A stretch of DNA of 64,000 nucleotides. Source: Candidatus Tanganyikabacteria bacterium (GTDB taxonomy: Bacteria; Cyanobacteriota; Sericytochromatia; S15B-MN24; VGJW01). Position 1 is the stretch's first letter; each line of letters begins with the position of its first letter. Shown here piece after piece: positions 18,095-26,978 of the stretch. A program made the translations under genes and the position numbers. The notes under the pieces were generated by a model. It worked only from the letters and a program-made list of their open reading frames with translations. It ran no database searches and was not told the origin of the DNA. The stretch is taken from contig VGJW01000002.1 of the NCBI GenBank assembly GCA_016867265.1, positions 124,001 through 188,000 on the forward strand, written 5' to 3'.

Positions 18095-18574
18095 GTGATG
18101 CAGGTCCTCGTCCTGTCGACCACTTACCAACCCCTCTATACCGTGGGGGTCGAAAAGGCCATCACGATGCTCTACCAGGGCCGTGCCGTGTCGGTTCGCG
18201 ATACCGAGGACGTTGTCCGTTCACCCTCGACCGAGATTCGCGTGCCGTATGCGATTCGCCTGCTGGTTCGCGTGGTGGCCAGATACACCCTCGAGAGCAT
18301 GAAGCCCTCTCGGCAGGCCCTGTTCCGGCGTGACCGGCAGGCCTGCCAGTACTGTGGGCGCAAGGGCGGCGACCTGACGGTCGATCACGTGATGCCCAAG
18401 TCGCGAGGCGGCGAGGACTCGTGGGAAAACCTTGTCGCGGCCTGCCTGCGCTGCAACAACCGGAAGGGAGACCGTACGCCTGACGAGGCCCGCATGCCCT
18501 TGCTCAAGGCACCCCGGGCGCCTCGTTCCATCGAACTGGCCAGCGATCTCTGGGCCCGCCTGATGGGCTGGTGA
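18095..18574 (+). CDS. HNH endonuclease domain protein
   Basis: A 159-residue protein. Residues 1-75 form an N-terminal domain (VLVLSTTYQPLYTVGVEKAI). The HNH module follows: CQYCGRKGGDL, VDHVMPKSRGG, WENLVAACLRCNNRKGDRTP. Two CxxC pairs bind structural zinc, and DH plus N and the last H-equivalent belong to the metal-binding beta-beta-alpha fold. Proteins of exactly this layout are widespread and single-copy-like in cyanobacteria and related phyla, usually outside restriction systems; their role is not established. A GTG start has GGAG 7 nt upstream. It diverges from rsmI, and no methyltransferase partner is adjacent. Confidence 0.85.
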   Translation: MMQVLVLSTTYQPLYTVGVEKAITMLYQGRAVSVRDTEDVVRSPSTEIRVPYAIRLLVRVVARYTLESMKPSRQALFRRDRQACQYCGRKGGDLTVDHVMPKSRGGEDSWENLVAACLRCNNRKGDRTPDEARMPLLKAPRAPRSIELASDLWARLMGW

Positions 18575-18575
18575 T

Positions 18576-19559
18576 TCAGGACTCGGCCAGCCAAGCCGCC
18601 GCTTCGAGGGCGTGATACGTCAGGATCAGGTCAGCTCCCGCTCGGCGCAGGCCCGTAAGGAGCTCGAGCACGATGCGGCGCTCGTCGATCCAGCCGGCGC
18701 GTGCCGCGGCCTTGACCATCGCGTACTCCCCGGAGACGTTGTAGGCGGCAAGTGGACGGTCCGTCAGCTCCTTGACCGCACGGATCACGTCCATGTAGGC
18801 CAGCGCGGGCTTGACCATGAGCATGTCGGCACCCTCGGCGAGGTCTTCGGCGGCTTCCTTGAGCGCCTCGCGCACGTTCGCCGGGTCCATCTGGTAGCCC
18901 TTGCGATCGCCGGTCTGGGGCGTGCTGCCCGCCGCGTCGCGAAAGGGGCCGTAAAACGCCGAGGCATACTTGACCGCGTAAGAGAGGATGGGGACCTCTT
19001 CGTGGCCTGCCTCGTCCAGGGCGAAGCGAATGGCCGCGACGCGCCCGTCCATCATGTCGCTGGGCGCGATGATGTCGGCACCGGCATCTGCCAGGCTGAT
19101 GGCGGCCTTTGCCAGCAGGTCGAGCGAGGGGTCGTTGACGACGTGGCCGCCCTCGAGAATGCCGCAATGGCCGTGGTCGGTGTACTCGCACATGCAGACG
19201 TCGGCGATGGTCAGCAGGTCGGGAAGGTCGCGCTTGATGCGCCGCAGGGCCTCCTGCACCGGACCCGCCTCGTCCCACGCCCCGCTTCCCACCGCATCCT
19301 TGCTTGCAGGCAGGCCAAAGAGAATGACGCCTCCGAGGCGTGCTGCATGGGCCTGGCGTGCCGTTTCCAGCAACGTGTCGACGCTCTGCTGGAAGACTCC
19401 GGGCATCGACGGTACCTCGCGCGCGATGCCGGTGCCCGGGCACGCGAAGAGAGGCAGGATAAGGTTCCGGGGTTCGAGGACCGTCTCGCGCACCGCGCGA
19501 CGGACGGCTTCGCTACGTCGCAGCCGCCGTGGCCGGAACTCCGGTGTCGGCAGGTTCAT
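18576..19559 (-). CDS. hemB: Porphobilinogen synthase (delta-aminolevulinate dehydratase)
   Basis: A 327-residue enzyme of usual length. It condenses two 5-aminolevulinate molecules to porphobilinogen in tetrapyrrole synthesis. Both active-site lysines are visible, in [15 protein letters not shown] and in [11 protein letters not shown]. The cysteine-rich segment [15 protein letters not shown] carries the three cysteines that bind catalytic zinc, so this is the zinc-dependent form and not the Mg-type with aspartates. The ATG overlaps the glmS stop codon as ATGA. It therefore appears to be expressed behind glmS, an unusual pairing of haem and amino-sugar synthesis. Confidence 0.96.
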   Translation of the reverse strand: MNLPTPEFRPRRLRRSEAVRRAVRETVLEPRNLILPLFACPGTGIAREVPSMPGVFQQSVDTLLETARQAHAARLGGVILFGLPASKDAVGSGAWDEAGPVQEALRRIKRDLPDLLTIADVCMCEYTDHGHCGILEGGHVVNDPSLDLLAKAAISLADAGADIIAPSDMMDGRVAAIRFALDEAGHEEVPILSYAVKYASAFYGPFRDAAGSTPQTGDRKGYQMDPANVREALKEAAEDLAEGADMLMVKPALAYMDVIRAVKELTDRPLAAYNVSGEYAMVKAAARAGWIDERRIVLELLTGLRRAGADLILTYHALEAAAWLAES

Positions 19560-21397
19560 TCCACCGTCACCGACTTGGCCAAATTGCGCGGCTGGTCGAT
19601 GTCCTTGCCCAGAATCCGGGCGATATCGTATGCCAGCAACTGCAGCGGGATGGCGTTGATGATCGGGGACAGCAGTTCGGGGCAGTCCGGCACGAAGAGC
19701 ACCCTGTCGACATGGTGGGCAATCTGGATGTCGCCTTCCGTGGCCACGGCAATCACGGTGCCCATGGCCGAACCCTTCCGCGAGCGTGCCTCCTGGATGT
19801 TACTGACCATCTTATCGTAGGTCGCGCTGCGTGTCGCGATGGCCAGGACAGGCATCGCTTCATTGATGAGGGCGATGGGGCCGTGCTTCATTTCGCCGGC
19901 GGCGTAGGCCTCGGCGTGGATGTAGGAGATCTCCTTGAGCTTCAGGGCGCCTTCGAGCGCGGTCGGGTAGTTGATGCCGCGACCCAGGAACAGGAAGTTC
20001 TGCGACAGGGCGAAAGCCTCGGCCAGGGCCCGGACCTTGGGAGCCATCTCGAGCGTCTTCGTGACGAGGGCCGGCAGGTGCTTGAGGTCCCGGATGAGCC
20101 CGGCGGCGTCGGCGTCGGACAGTGTGGTGCGAACCTGTCCCAAGTGCACACCAAGGACCAGCATCGCAGCTACCATGCTGGTGTAGGCCTTGGTCGACGC
20201 CACGCTGATCTCGGGGCCCGACTGCAGGGCAAGGACGGCATCTACCTCGCGACCCATGGTCGAGCCTATGGCGTTGATGACGCCCAAAGTGGGACAGCCG
20301 AGGCGCTTGGCTTCGCGGAGCGCCGCAAGGGTGTCGGCGGTCTCGCCGGACTGCGAGATGGCGATTACGAGGGTCTCCGGGTCCAGGACCGGCCGCCGGT
20401 AACGGAACTCGGAGGCCACGTCGACCTCGACGGGCAGGCGGGCCAACTCCTCGAGCACGTATTTGCCGACCAACCCTGCGTAGTAGGCCGTGCCGCAAGC
20501 AACGACGACCACGCGGCGGATGCCGCGCAGGGTGTCTTCCGTAAGGCGCTGGTCGCCCAAGTGGATGCGGTTCGCGGCCTGGTCCAGTCGACCACCCAAG
20601 GTGTTCGTCAGGCTCGCGGGCTGCTCGTGGATTTCCTTGAGCATGAAGTGCTCGAAGCCTGCCTTCTCTGCGGCGGCGGGATTCCAGTCGACCCGGTGCA
20701 CCTCGAGAGGCAGTGCGTTGTCCGCGAGGTCCGAGACGCGGACGCCCTCGGGACCGATCTGCACCAGGTTGCCGTCGTCGAGATAGACGACGGACCGGGT
20801 GTGGTCCAGCAAGGCACTGACGTCGGAGGCGAGGAAGGATTCTTGCTCGCCTACGCCTGCAACGAGCGGGGCTCCGTGGCGGACGCCCACGATGGTGTCG
20901 GGATGGTCCTGGTGCAGGAAGGCCGCCGCATAGGTGCCTTCGACCTGCTGCAGGGCATGGCGCACGGCCGCCGGAAGGTCGCCACCGTAGCAACTGCCGA
21001 CGAGGTGCGCGAGGACCTCGCTGTCGGTATCCGACTGGAAGACGTGACCTGCAGCCTGCAGCTTTTCCTTCAGGGCCATGTAGTTCTCGATGATGCCGTT
21101 GTGCACCACCACGAGGCGTCCCGAGGCGTCCGTATGGGGGTGGGCGTTGTAGGTCGTCGGGCGGCCGTGCGTGGCCCAGCGCGTGTGGCCGATGCCCACG
21201 GAACCCTCGAGCGGGGCACGGCCGAGCCCGTCGGCCAAGGCCTGCAGCTTGCCGACCTCGCGCCGGATATGCAGCGCGCCGCCCGTCAGGACGGCGACGC
21301 CGGCCGAGTCATAGCCGCGGTACTCGAGACGGCGAAGACCGCCCACGAGGACATCCGAGGCCTGCTTGGCCCCCCAATAGCCGACGATGCCGCACAT
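19556..21397 (-). CDS. glmS: Glutamine--fructose-6-phosphate aminotransferase (isomerizing)
   Basis: A 613-residue enzyme. The N-terminal glutaminase begins with Cys2 ([12 protein letters not shown]) and has the [11 protein letters not shown] and GHTRWATHG motifs. Two SIS domains follow ([34 protein letters not shown]), and the C terminus ends LAKSVTVE as expected. It makes glucosamine-6-phosphate, the entry step for peptidoglycan and other amino-sugar polymers. The roughly 100-nt upstream region has a TAGAAT -10 at 21451-21456 but no glmS ribozyme-like element that I can recognise. hemB follows with a 4-nt overlap. Confidence 0.97.
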   Translation of the reverse strand: MCGIVGYWGAKQASDVLVGGLRRLEYRGYDSAGVAVLTGGALHIRREVGKLQALADGLGRAPLEGSVGIGHTRWATHGRPTTYNAHPHTDASGRLVVVHNGIIENYMALKEKLQAAGHVFQSDTDSEVLAHLVGSCYGGDLPAAVRHALQQVEGTYAAAFLHQDHPDTIVGVRHGAPLVAGVGEQESFLASDVSALLDHTRSVVYLDDGNLVQIGPEGVRVSDLADNALPLEVHRVDWNPAAAEKAGFEHFMLKEIHEQPASLTNTLGGRLDQAANRIHLGDQRLTEDTLRGIRRVVVVACGTAYYAGLVGKYVLEELARLPVEVDVASEFRYRRPVLDPETLVIAISQSGETADTLAALREAKRLGCPTLGVINAIGSTMGREVDAVLALQSGPEISVASTKAYTSMVAAMLVLGVHLGQVRTTLSDADAAGLIRDLKHLPALVTKTLEMAPKVRALAEAFALSQNFLFLGRGINYPTALEGALKLKEISYIHAEAYAAGEMKHGPIALINEAMPVLAIATRSATYDKMVSNIQEARSRKGSAMGTVIAVATEGDIQIAHHVDRVLFVPDCPELLSPIINAIPLQLLAYDIARILGKDIDQPRNLAKSVTVE

Positions 21398-21503
21398 AAG
21401 CGCCTGAGTCTCCGTCTGGAATCCGGAATGGACAGAATGGGAAGCCCCATTCTAGGCCATGGGCCGGCCCCGTGCGTCACGATCCTGTCACGCGGCAGGG
21501 CGT

Positions 21504-22538
21504 TCAGGGCTGGTCGAGGAGTGGCGCCCGCTGGATGAAGGACACGCCCGAAGGACTATCCGTGTTGGCGCCGCCGAGCAGGTAGAGGTTTCGTCCCGTG
21601 ACGATCGTCGCGGCATCCTCGACGCCCACCGCCAGGCGGGGGCCGGCGACCTCCGAGAAGTCGCCGAGGCCGCCGTCATTGAGCGCCGCGCGCAGGATCT
21701 CCGTGCCGTTCATGCCGGTCCAGCCCCCGAAGACATACAGGAAGTCGCCGAGCACGGCGTGGCTGAAACGGGTGCGGGGTGCCGGCAGGACGTTGGCACG
21801 GGCACCATCGGGGGCGCTTGTCATGTTGACGGGCGTGTCCAAGGAGCGGCTGTCGGTGAAGTCGAGCCGTTCGACATCGGCGAGTCTGATCTGGCCGTTG
21901 GTGTCTGCTCCCGAGCCGCCCAGCAGGAAGAAGCGCTTTGCTCTCGGACCCGCGAGGATGCCGGCGCAGCGTTCCTGCAGGAGGGTCGCGTGGGGCTGGA
22001 ACGGACCGATCGTGCCGTCCTTGTTGATGACCGCGCGGACGATGTCGGCACTGAAATCCTGCTCGCGCGGACCGGTCTTGCCCCCGATCGAGAAGAGCCA
22101 GTTGCCGACCTGGGCCAGGGCGATGCAGCCCTTGGGCGCGTCGAGCAGGTCGCCGGCCATCTCGAAGGCTCCCAGGCCATCGCTGGTCAGGATGGCCCTT
22201 TCGACGGACGCGAGCGGGGTACTGGCCTCAGCGTCGGCCATGCCCCCGATGACATAGACGTAGGGAGGGAGGAACACGACGCCGGGACTGTGGCGCGGTA
22301 CGCGCAGCCGGCTGTCGAGCATCCTGAATGCGTCGAGGCGCCCTTGGTCGTCCTCGGTGATCAGCATGACGGAGTCTGTCGCTTGTCGGCTGCCGACGTT
22401 TTGCGACGTCACGCCTCCCAGTAACAGGTGCCGGGGCATCGCGGGGTCAAGGCCTACGGCCGCCATTGCCTCGCGGTCCAAGGTGAGGTGCCCCGCCCTC
22501 TGGAGGGCATGGGGCAGGCTGCCGTCGATGAAGAACAC
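21504..22538 (-). CDS. Kelch-like beta-propeller, probably the C-terminal half of a frameshifted lipoprotein
   Basis: A 344-residue reading of repeated blades such as YVYVIGGMAD, WLFSIGGKTG, RFFLLGGSGAD, FLYVFGGWTG and LYLLGGANTD. The spacing of about 50-60 residues is typical of kelch propellers. The listed start is an internal GTG. The same frame stays open upstream to 22739 and reads as a Pro/Ala/Thr linker (PTPAPAVSPTPT) that continues the linker of the preceding gene in another frame. No signal peptide of its own is present. I therefore read it as the propeller domain of one anchored protein split by a +1 frame change. Its molecular role is unknown. Confidence 0.6.
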   Translation of the reverse strand: MFFIDGSLPHALQRAGHLTLDREAMAAVGLDPAMPRHLLLGGVTSQNVGSRQATDSVMLITEDDQGRLDAFRMLDSRLRVPRHSPGVVFLPPYVYVIGGMADAEASTPLASVERAILTSDGLGAFEMAGDLLDAPKGCIALAQVGNWLFSIGGKTGPREQDFSADIVRAVINKDGTIGPFQPHATLLQERCAGILAGPRAKRFFLLGGSGADTNGQIRLADVERLDFTDSRSLDTPVNMTSAPDGARANVLPAPRTRFSHAVLGDFLYVFGGWTGMNGTEILRAALNDGGLGDFSEVAGPRLAVGVEDAATIVTGRNLYLLGGANTDSPSGVSFIQRAPLLDQP

Positions 22539-23580
22539 GCCTGGTCGCTGGGTCGCCGGAGCCTGAGTCGGTGCAGGTGTGGGAGCAGGCGTGGCGGTGG
22601 GCGTCGGGGAAACCGCTGGGGCGGGGGTGGGAGAGGCGGCTGGGGAGGCCGAAGGCGCCGAAGAGGGTGCAGGCGTCCGTCGGCTCGGGTATCGGTACGG
22701 TCCCCGTCGGACTGGGCGACGGCTTCGGCCTGCCCGTGGTCACGGAACTCGGAATCGCGACCCAGCCCCCCTCCACGGAGGGCCGGATATCCGGAAGAAA
22801 AAGTCCTTCCGAAGTGGCAGGTACCTCGACCATCTCGCCCCATGGCTTGGCTGCACCCAGGATCGGATGCCAGACGATGGGTTGGAAGATCCCGGCGGGC
22901 ACATGCTCGATGAGGAAACTTCCGCTGGCGTCCGGTCGCGCCTTGTAGCCAGAACCGGCGACAAGAATTTCGGTTTCGGTCACGAACACCGGCGCGCCGG
23001 CTCCGGCGGAGGGAGCCGGCATGGCCACGCGGCCCGTGATGCGTCCGGTCGGCAGGGCTCGCAGGACGGTCTCGCCTGACCGCAGGGGCCCCGCGGGCAC
23101 GTTCGCCATCCACGCCTTCACGTTGATGGCGCGCACGGCTTCGAGATTGTAGCGGCCCTCCGGTACCTCGAGCCGGAACGAGCCGCTGGCATCCGTCATG
23201 GCCCGTGCGACGGCCAGTTGCAGGGTCCGGCGGCCGGCGGCATCGTTGGCAACAAGTCCGGCTGCGTTGTTGGCGATGAGGCCGGCTGCGTCGTTCGCCA
23301 CCAGCGAGGCCCGGCTGTCGGGGGGCAGGATGCCGACGGGCCAGGCCAATACGGGCACGCCGGCCAAGGGGTCTCCCGCAGCGTCCACGACACGTCCGGG
23401 CAGGATGAAGGGACCCTGCGCGACGATCTCCGTGGTCGGGCTGCCGGAGGGCTGGACCGAGACGGCTCCGGTCGCCTTGGGCTGGCCGCCGAAGCCCGTG
23501 CGACAACTCGCGAGCAAAACGCCCGCAACCAGGAGCAGCGTCGGCCGGTGCAGTGCGCAGAAACTCATTTGCGGAAACAT
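22447..23580 (-). CDS. Lipoprotein with carboxypeptidase-regulatory-like domain (N-terminal part of a split gene)
   Basis: The N terminus (MFPQMSFCALHR, then LLLVAGVLLASC) is a lipoprotein signal with lipobox LLASC. Residues about 50-190 contain a carboxypeptidase-regulatory-like beta sandwich (PGRVVDAAGDPLAGVPV, DASGSFRLEVPEG). A second similar unit follows at RITGRVAMPAPSAG and DASGSFLIEHVPAG. Near residue 95 is a short repeat of the type VANDAAGL. A Pro/Ser linker begins near residue 290. After PIPEP the frame turns into low-complexity nonsense, while the neighbouring frame continues the linker into the kelch domain. The translation after about 22690 is therefore probably not real. Confidence 0.65.
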   Translation of the reverse strand: MFPQMSFCALHRPTLLLVAGVLLASCRTGFGGQPKATGAVSVQPSGSPTTEIVAQGPFILPGRVVDAAGDPLAGVPVLAWPVGILPPDSRASLVANDAAGLIANNAAGLVANDAAGRRTLQLAVARAMTDASGSFRLEVPEGRYNLEAVRAINVKAWMANVPAGPLRSGETVLRALPTGRITGRVAMPAPSAGAGAPVFVTETEILVAGSGYKARPDASGSFLIEHVPAGIFQPIVWHPILGAAKPWGEMVEVPATSEGLFLPDIRPSVEGGWVAIPSSVTTGRPKPSPSPTGTVPIPEPTDACTLFGAFGLPSRLSHPRPSGFPDAHRHACSHTCTDSGSGDPATRRVLHRRQPAPCPPEGGAPHLGPRGNGGRRP

Positions 23581-23735
23581 ACCCCGCGGCCCCCTTGCTG
23601 CTGTCGATCAAGAGTTAAGAACGGGTAAAAAAACCCTTGTGGTCTTTACTTTCCATTAAGGTTAACGGAATATTAAAGAGTTCGGGTCCGCCCGGCCAAT
23701 CCCCCGCAGCCTCCCGAGGACAGGTCATCCCCGCG

Positions 23736-24752
23736 ATGCAGTTGCATGCCGCTCCCCCGACGCTGCGCGTTCTTCGCGCTGAAACCGTGTCGCTGCCTCT
23801 CCAGCCGGTGCGTGCGCCGTGGCAGCTTTCGCTCCGGACATCGCGTCCGGAACGTTGGGTCGTGCCGATCGCGGCCATGGCGGCCGGTGCCCTCGCCACG
23901 GGCGCTGTACCCTTGTCGGGTATCGGTGCGACGCGATTGGCCTTCGGGGCCTTGCTGTGCGGTCCCCTGATCACCGGGCTGGGCAGTGTCGTCAATGCGA
24001 TCTTCGATCGTGACCTCGATGCCGTGAACCATCCGGAGCGGCCCTTGCCTTCGGGTGCCCTGCCGCTCAACGTCCTTGTGGCGCAGATGGGCCTGATGGG
24101 CATGGTCATGCTTTTCTTCGCCCATCTGCTCGATCACGGGCTCGGTCTGTCCTGGGCGGGCCGGTTCGGCGTCGGCAGCACGGATGGATCGGGCGTTTTC
24201 TACGCCACGCTTGCGACTTCGGCGCTGGTCTTCGCCATGAACGCCCCGCCGCTTTCATTGCGCCGCCAGACGTGGGCTAGCGGCCTCGTCAATGCCCTGT
24301 GCGTCGTCTTCATGCCTTGGCTGGTCGGCGTGATGCTTTTCGCCAAGCCTGCGACGGGCGTTCTCCTGCTCGGCGCAGGCTTTGCCTACGGCGCCGTCGG
24401 TCTCTTTACCCTGGGTACGCTCGGGGATGTCGACGCCCATCGCCGGGTCGGCCTCCGCACACTGGCTGCCTTGCTCGGTCCGGAGATGGGCTTGCTCATC
24501 GGTTCGATGTTGCTGCTGACCTCCCTTGTCGCCGTGGCCATCCTGCTGGGTGTCCGGCATCCTGCGCCGGCCATGGCCATCGCCGTCACGGCCTTGGCGC
24601 AGTTCACGGTCGTTTGGCGCGGGATTCGGGTCGAGCCTGGCCGGCCCGTCTGGTACGGCCTTGCGGTGGGCCTCTTCGCCGCCGCCATGCTTCTGGCGGG
24701 AGCCGTTGGCAGCATGGGGCCGAACTCGGCTCCGGGCTTTACCGTCCCTTGA
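23736..24752 (+). CDS. UbiA-family prenyltransferase resembling (bacterio)chlorophyll synthase
   Basis: A 338-residue integral membrane protein with about eight or nine hydrophobic segments. The first Asp-rich motif reads NAIFDRDLDAVNHPERPLPSG in two parts, matching the DxxxD and N-P-RP-PSG pattern of ChlG/BchG and archaeal lipid prenyltransferases better than haem O synthase or UbiA. The second motif is GDVDAHRRVGLRTLAALLGPE, close to BchG (D-EGDR-G-SLPV-LG). The C terminus PVWYGLAVGLFAAAML also recalls BchG. Family members transfer a prenyl chain to a ring or polar acceptor. The acceptor here is unknown. An earlier TTG at 23637 is possible but adds a non-homologous leader. Confidence 0.75.
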   Translation: MQLHAAPPTLRVLRAETVSLPLQPVRAPWQLSLRTSRPERWVVPIAAMAAGALATGAVPLSGIGATRLAFGALLCGPLITGLGSVVNAIFDRDLDAVNHPERPLPSGALPLNVLVAQMGLMGMVMLFFAHLLDHGLGLSWAGRFGVGSTDGSGVFYATLATSALVFAMNAPPLSLRRQTWASGLVNALCVVFMPWLVGVMLFAKPATGVLLLGAGFAYGAVGLFTLGTLGDVDAHRRVGLRTLAALLGPEMGLLIGSMLLLTSLVAVAILLGVRHPAPAMAIAVTALAQFTVVWRGIRVEPGRPVWYGLAVGLFAAAMLLAGAVGSMGPNSAPGFTVP

Positions 24753-24769
24753 GCCCGTGCTAGCCTTGA

Positions 24770-24798
24770 AAGGTCGGCACCACGGCCGTGTCGACCTT
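24770..24798. terminator. Hairpin downstream of the UbiA-family gene
   Basis: Arms AAGGTCG and CGACCTT enclose a small palindrome (CACGGCCGTG). It follows the UbiA-family stop by 17 nt. No T tract is present, and it could instead be part of the leader of the next gene, since an extended -10 like TGC-TAGCCT lies just before it. Confidence 0.3.
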
Positions 24799-24867
24799 GG
24801 CACCTGATACCAATCTTTGCACTCCTGACCCCGTAGTCAAACTACTTGCCGAGCCTGCCGGGCCGTC

Positions 24868-25638
24868 GTGGGGGTCATTGTGTCCGAACCGCTCGTTCCT
24901 GAAAGCGGTGTTCTGGTTTATGCCACCGTTCCTGATGACGCGCGTGCAGCGGTCGTGGGGCCCAGGTCCCGTGTGCTGGGTATCGGCGCCATGGCACTCG
25001 TGCTCGGGGCACTCGCCAATCTGGCCGGACGTGCGGCAGTTGGCCCTGAAGGCCGCGACTTGCCGGTCCGAGCACCTCGGATCCGAATGGCTTCGGCCCC
25101 GTCTTCGGCGTCCGTCTCCCGCATGCCCGGCGCCCACGAGGCCGAACGTGTGCGGGCCTTCGGCTCTCGCGAGGGCAAGCGTGCGTCGTATCCCTATGCC
25201 GCGCTCATCCGTAGGGTTGCGGATGAACACGGTTTGCCGGCAAGCCTGATCGCGGGCGTCATCCAGATTGAGTCCGAATTCGATCCCAACTGCGTCAGTC
25301 CGGTGGGAGCCGTGGGCCTGATGCAAGTCATGCCTGCCACTGCCCGGGGATTGCGACGCAAGATGGGCATGCGCCGGATCGACCTCTACGATCCCGAACA
25401 GAACGTCCGGGTGGGGACCTACTTCCTCAAGGCCTTGCTCCGCGAGTTCGGCGGCGACCTCGCGATGGCCCTCAGCTACTACAATGCCGGTCGGCGCGGC
25501 ATCATCAGCCGTGGGCGCTACCGAAACGGCCGGTATATCCGGGCGGTCATCGGTTCGTACGATCGCTACCGTCGGCCGGGCACCCGGCCGCTTCAGCCTG
25601 CGGCAGGTGTGGCTGCTCCGAACTCGAGCTCCAGGTAG
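24868..25638 (+). CDS. Lytic transglycosylase, SLT domain, membrane-anchored
   Basis: A 256-residue protein. A hydrophobic segment near residues 36-56 anchors it, leaving a periplasmic catalytic domain. The goose-lysozyme-like SLT core begins at YPYAALIRRVADEHGLP. It has the catalytic Glu135 in IAGVIQIESEFDP, then VGAVGLMQVMPATA, YDPEQNVRVGTYFLK and ALSYYNAG, all diagnostic of family 1 lytic transglycosylases. These cleave the MurNAc-GlcNAc bond to make 1,6-anhydroMurNAc. The start is GTG with no clear ribosome site. The last 46 nt overlap a small opposite-strand gene. No peptidoglycan-binding domain is attached. Confidence 0.88.
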   Translation: MGVIVSEPLVPESGVLVYATVPDDARAAVVGPRSRVLGIGAMALVLGALANLAGRAAVGPEGRDLPVRAPRIRMASAPSSASVSRMPGAHEAERVRAFGSREGKRASYPYAALIRRVADEHGLPASLIAGVIQIESEFDPNCVSPVGAVGLMQVMPATARGLRRKMGMRRIDLYDPEQNVRVGTYFLKALLREFGGDLAMALSYYNAGRRGIISRGRYRNGRYIRAVIGSYDRYRRPGTRPLQPAAGVAAPNSSSR

Positions 25639-25739
25639 GCCATCATTCGGGCAACGGCAGCATCGCGGTCATGGGCCGTGAAGCAGCGAGACAGGGTCGT
25701 GTCATCATCCAGTTCGGCCGTAATCCAGAATTGCTGCAT
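25593..25739 (-). CDS. Small hypothetical protein (48 residues)
   Basis: The reading MQQFWITAELDDDTTLSRCF, then TAHDRDAAVARMMAYLELEF has a protein-like pattern: an amphipathic strand, an acidic turn and a helix. A longer start at 25826 would add low-quality sequence. It overlaps the lytic transglycosylase tail by 46 nt on the opposite strand and lacks a good ribosome site. I do not recognise a family, and expression is uncertain. Confidence 0.4.
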   Translation of the reverse strand: MQQFWITAELDDDTTLSRCFTAHDRDAAVARMMAYLELEFGAATPAAG

Positions 25740-25822
25740 GTCGGTTTCGCCATCACGAGGGAGGATGACCGTCTTGTCGTCCCTTGGTGGCGAAGTTCGG
25801 TAACAAGTGGGTAAAGCTCCGT

Positions 25823-26662
25823 TCAACTTTCGGATAGACCCCGCCAGACCGTGAGGATGCGGGGCAGCTCCCCGGATTCGAGTGCCGACGGTGCCGGTCG
25901 TCGAAGCAAGGGGGGAGCCTCCTGAAGGCTGGCGATGATGTCGAGGGCTGGTTCTTCATAGGCGAAGTTCAGCATGACCACATGGCCCTCGGGGCCCGCG
26001 AGGCGCCGCGCGTGCGTGAAAAGAGCGTCAGGCCGATATTGGCCGAGCGATAGCCCCCAGTCGAGATGCTCTTCTTCGAACATGATGGGCAGGAGCAGCA
26101 GCACCAGGTCCTGGGGTTGGTGGAAATCAAAGGCATCCATGGCCAGATAGCGTGTGCCCGGGCAGGTCGAGGCATGCCAGTGGGCCCAGTCCCATCGCGA
26201 ATGCAGGTCTCGATAGACCCGGAACGCATCAATCTCCACGCCGGTCAGTCGAAGGTCACGCGGGCCACCTCCACGAAGGCGAAGCAGGGCATGGATGCCT
26301 CGGACGTAGTGCCAGGTCTTGGCGCCGACATCGAGCACGCGCAATGGGTTCGGGAGCACCGCGGGCAGGTGCCCGATCGCGACCTCCAGCGCGGCCATCA
26401 GGTCAAGGGCATCCCGAATCCATGCCGCTTCTGCGGACAGTCGGCCAGCGTCGAGGGCCAGTTCGTGCAGCCACGTGTCCAATGTCAGGCTGGCGCGTTC
26501 CGGATCCGAGAGTCCGCGCAGCAGCGCGCCCCTGGATACCGGCGCCACGCTACGGATGTTTCGCCGCCACGCCAGGCGTTCCCGGAACTGCCACGTCACC
26601 CGGTTGGCGGCGCTCCAGATGGAGGCAAGCGGGGTGGGCCGGCCTCCGCCGACCATGGTCAT
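25823..26662 (-). CDS. Putative SAM-dependent methyltransferase-like protein
   Basis: A 279-residue soluble protein. PNPLRVLDVGAKTWHYVRG near residue 107 resembles the glycine-rich SAM-binding motif I, and LTGVEIDAFRVYRDL fits an acidic residue at the end of strand 2. RYLAMDAFDFHQPQDLVLLLL would correspond to the next two strands. The glycine motif is imperfect (DVGAKTW, not DxGxGxG), so SAM binding is likely but unproven. The ATG lies 1 nt after the TGA of the upstream small gene, so the two are coupled. Target unknown. Confidence 0.55.
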   Translation of the reverse strand: MTMVGGGRPTPLASIWSAANRVTWQFRERLAWRRNIRSVAPVSRGALLRGLSDPERASLTLDTWLHELALDAGRLSAEAAWIRDALDLMAALEVAIGHLPAVLPNPLRVLDVGAKTWHYVRGIHALLRLRGGGPRDLRLTGVEIDAFRVYRDLHSRWDWAHWHASTCPGTRYLAMDAFDFHQPQDLVLLLLPIMFEEEHLDWGLSLGQYRPDALFTHARRLAGPEGHVVMLNFAYEEPALDIIASLQEAPPLLRRPAPSALESGELPRILTVWRGLSES

Positions 26663-26663
26663 G

Positions 26664-26978
26664 TCAGGTCCTGAAGAAGCCACGGGGGCCCGAAGCTACG
26701 CCCGCGTCTCCGAAGGCCTGTTCCACCTTGTGGTACAGGCGATCCACCGGACGAAGATCCAGGAAGACCACCTTGGCCCCTAAGAGGTGGCGTACGGTGT
26801 AGACCACCGCCTCGAGGGGGACGGGATAAGGCCGCGGTGAACGTCCAAGGAATTTGCGGATGACGGTTTCCGGGCAGACCGCCGGGTCTGCGGCAAGAAC
26901 CGCGAAATGGCGCCACTCGGTTTCGTCCGGCTCGATTTCGGCCAGAGCTTGGCGAATCAGTCGTTCCCGATCGTCCAT
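26664..26978 (-). CDS. Small hypothetical protein (104 residues)
   Basis: The protein starts MDDRERLIRQALAEIEPDE. It is predicted helical with a central VRKFLG-like basic stretch (VIRKFLGRSPRPYPVP) and a strand VVFLDLRPVD. It has no signal peptide or metal motif. The start overlaps the end of the AAA/TPR gene by 22 nt, and the methyltransferase-like gene follows immediately, so the three form one operon. I do not recognise a family. Coupled translation argues that it is a real gene. Confidence 0.55.
   Translation of the reverse strand: MDDRERLIRQALAEIEPDETEWRHFAVLAADPAVCPETVIRKFLGRSPRPYPVPLEAVVYTVRHLLGAKVVFLDLRPVDRLYHKVEQAFGDAGVASGPRGFFRT

Noticed and set aside
18095-18574. The HNH protein as part of a restriction-modification or homing system
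   Set aside because: No methyltransferase, intron or repeat flanks it, and stand-alone HNH proteins of this layout are common housekeeping-like genes in related phyla.
21398-21503. A glmS ribozyme upstream of glmS
   Set aside because: The upstream region is only about 100 nt and shows a promoter-like TAGAAT and a short GAATGG repeat but no ribozyme-like arrangement that I can recognise.
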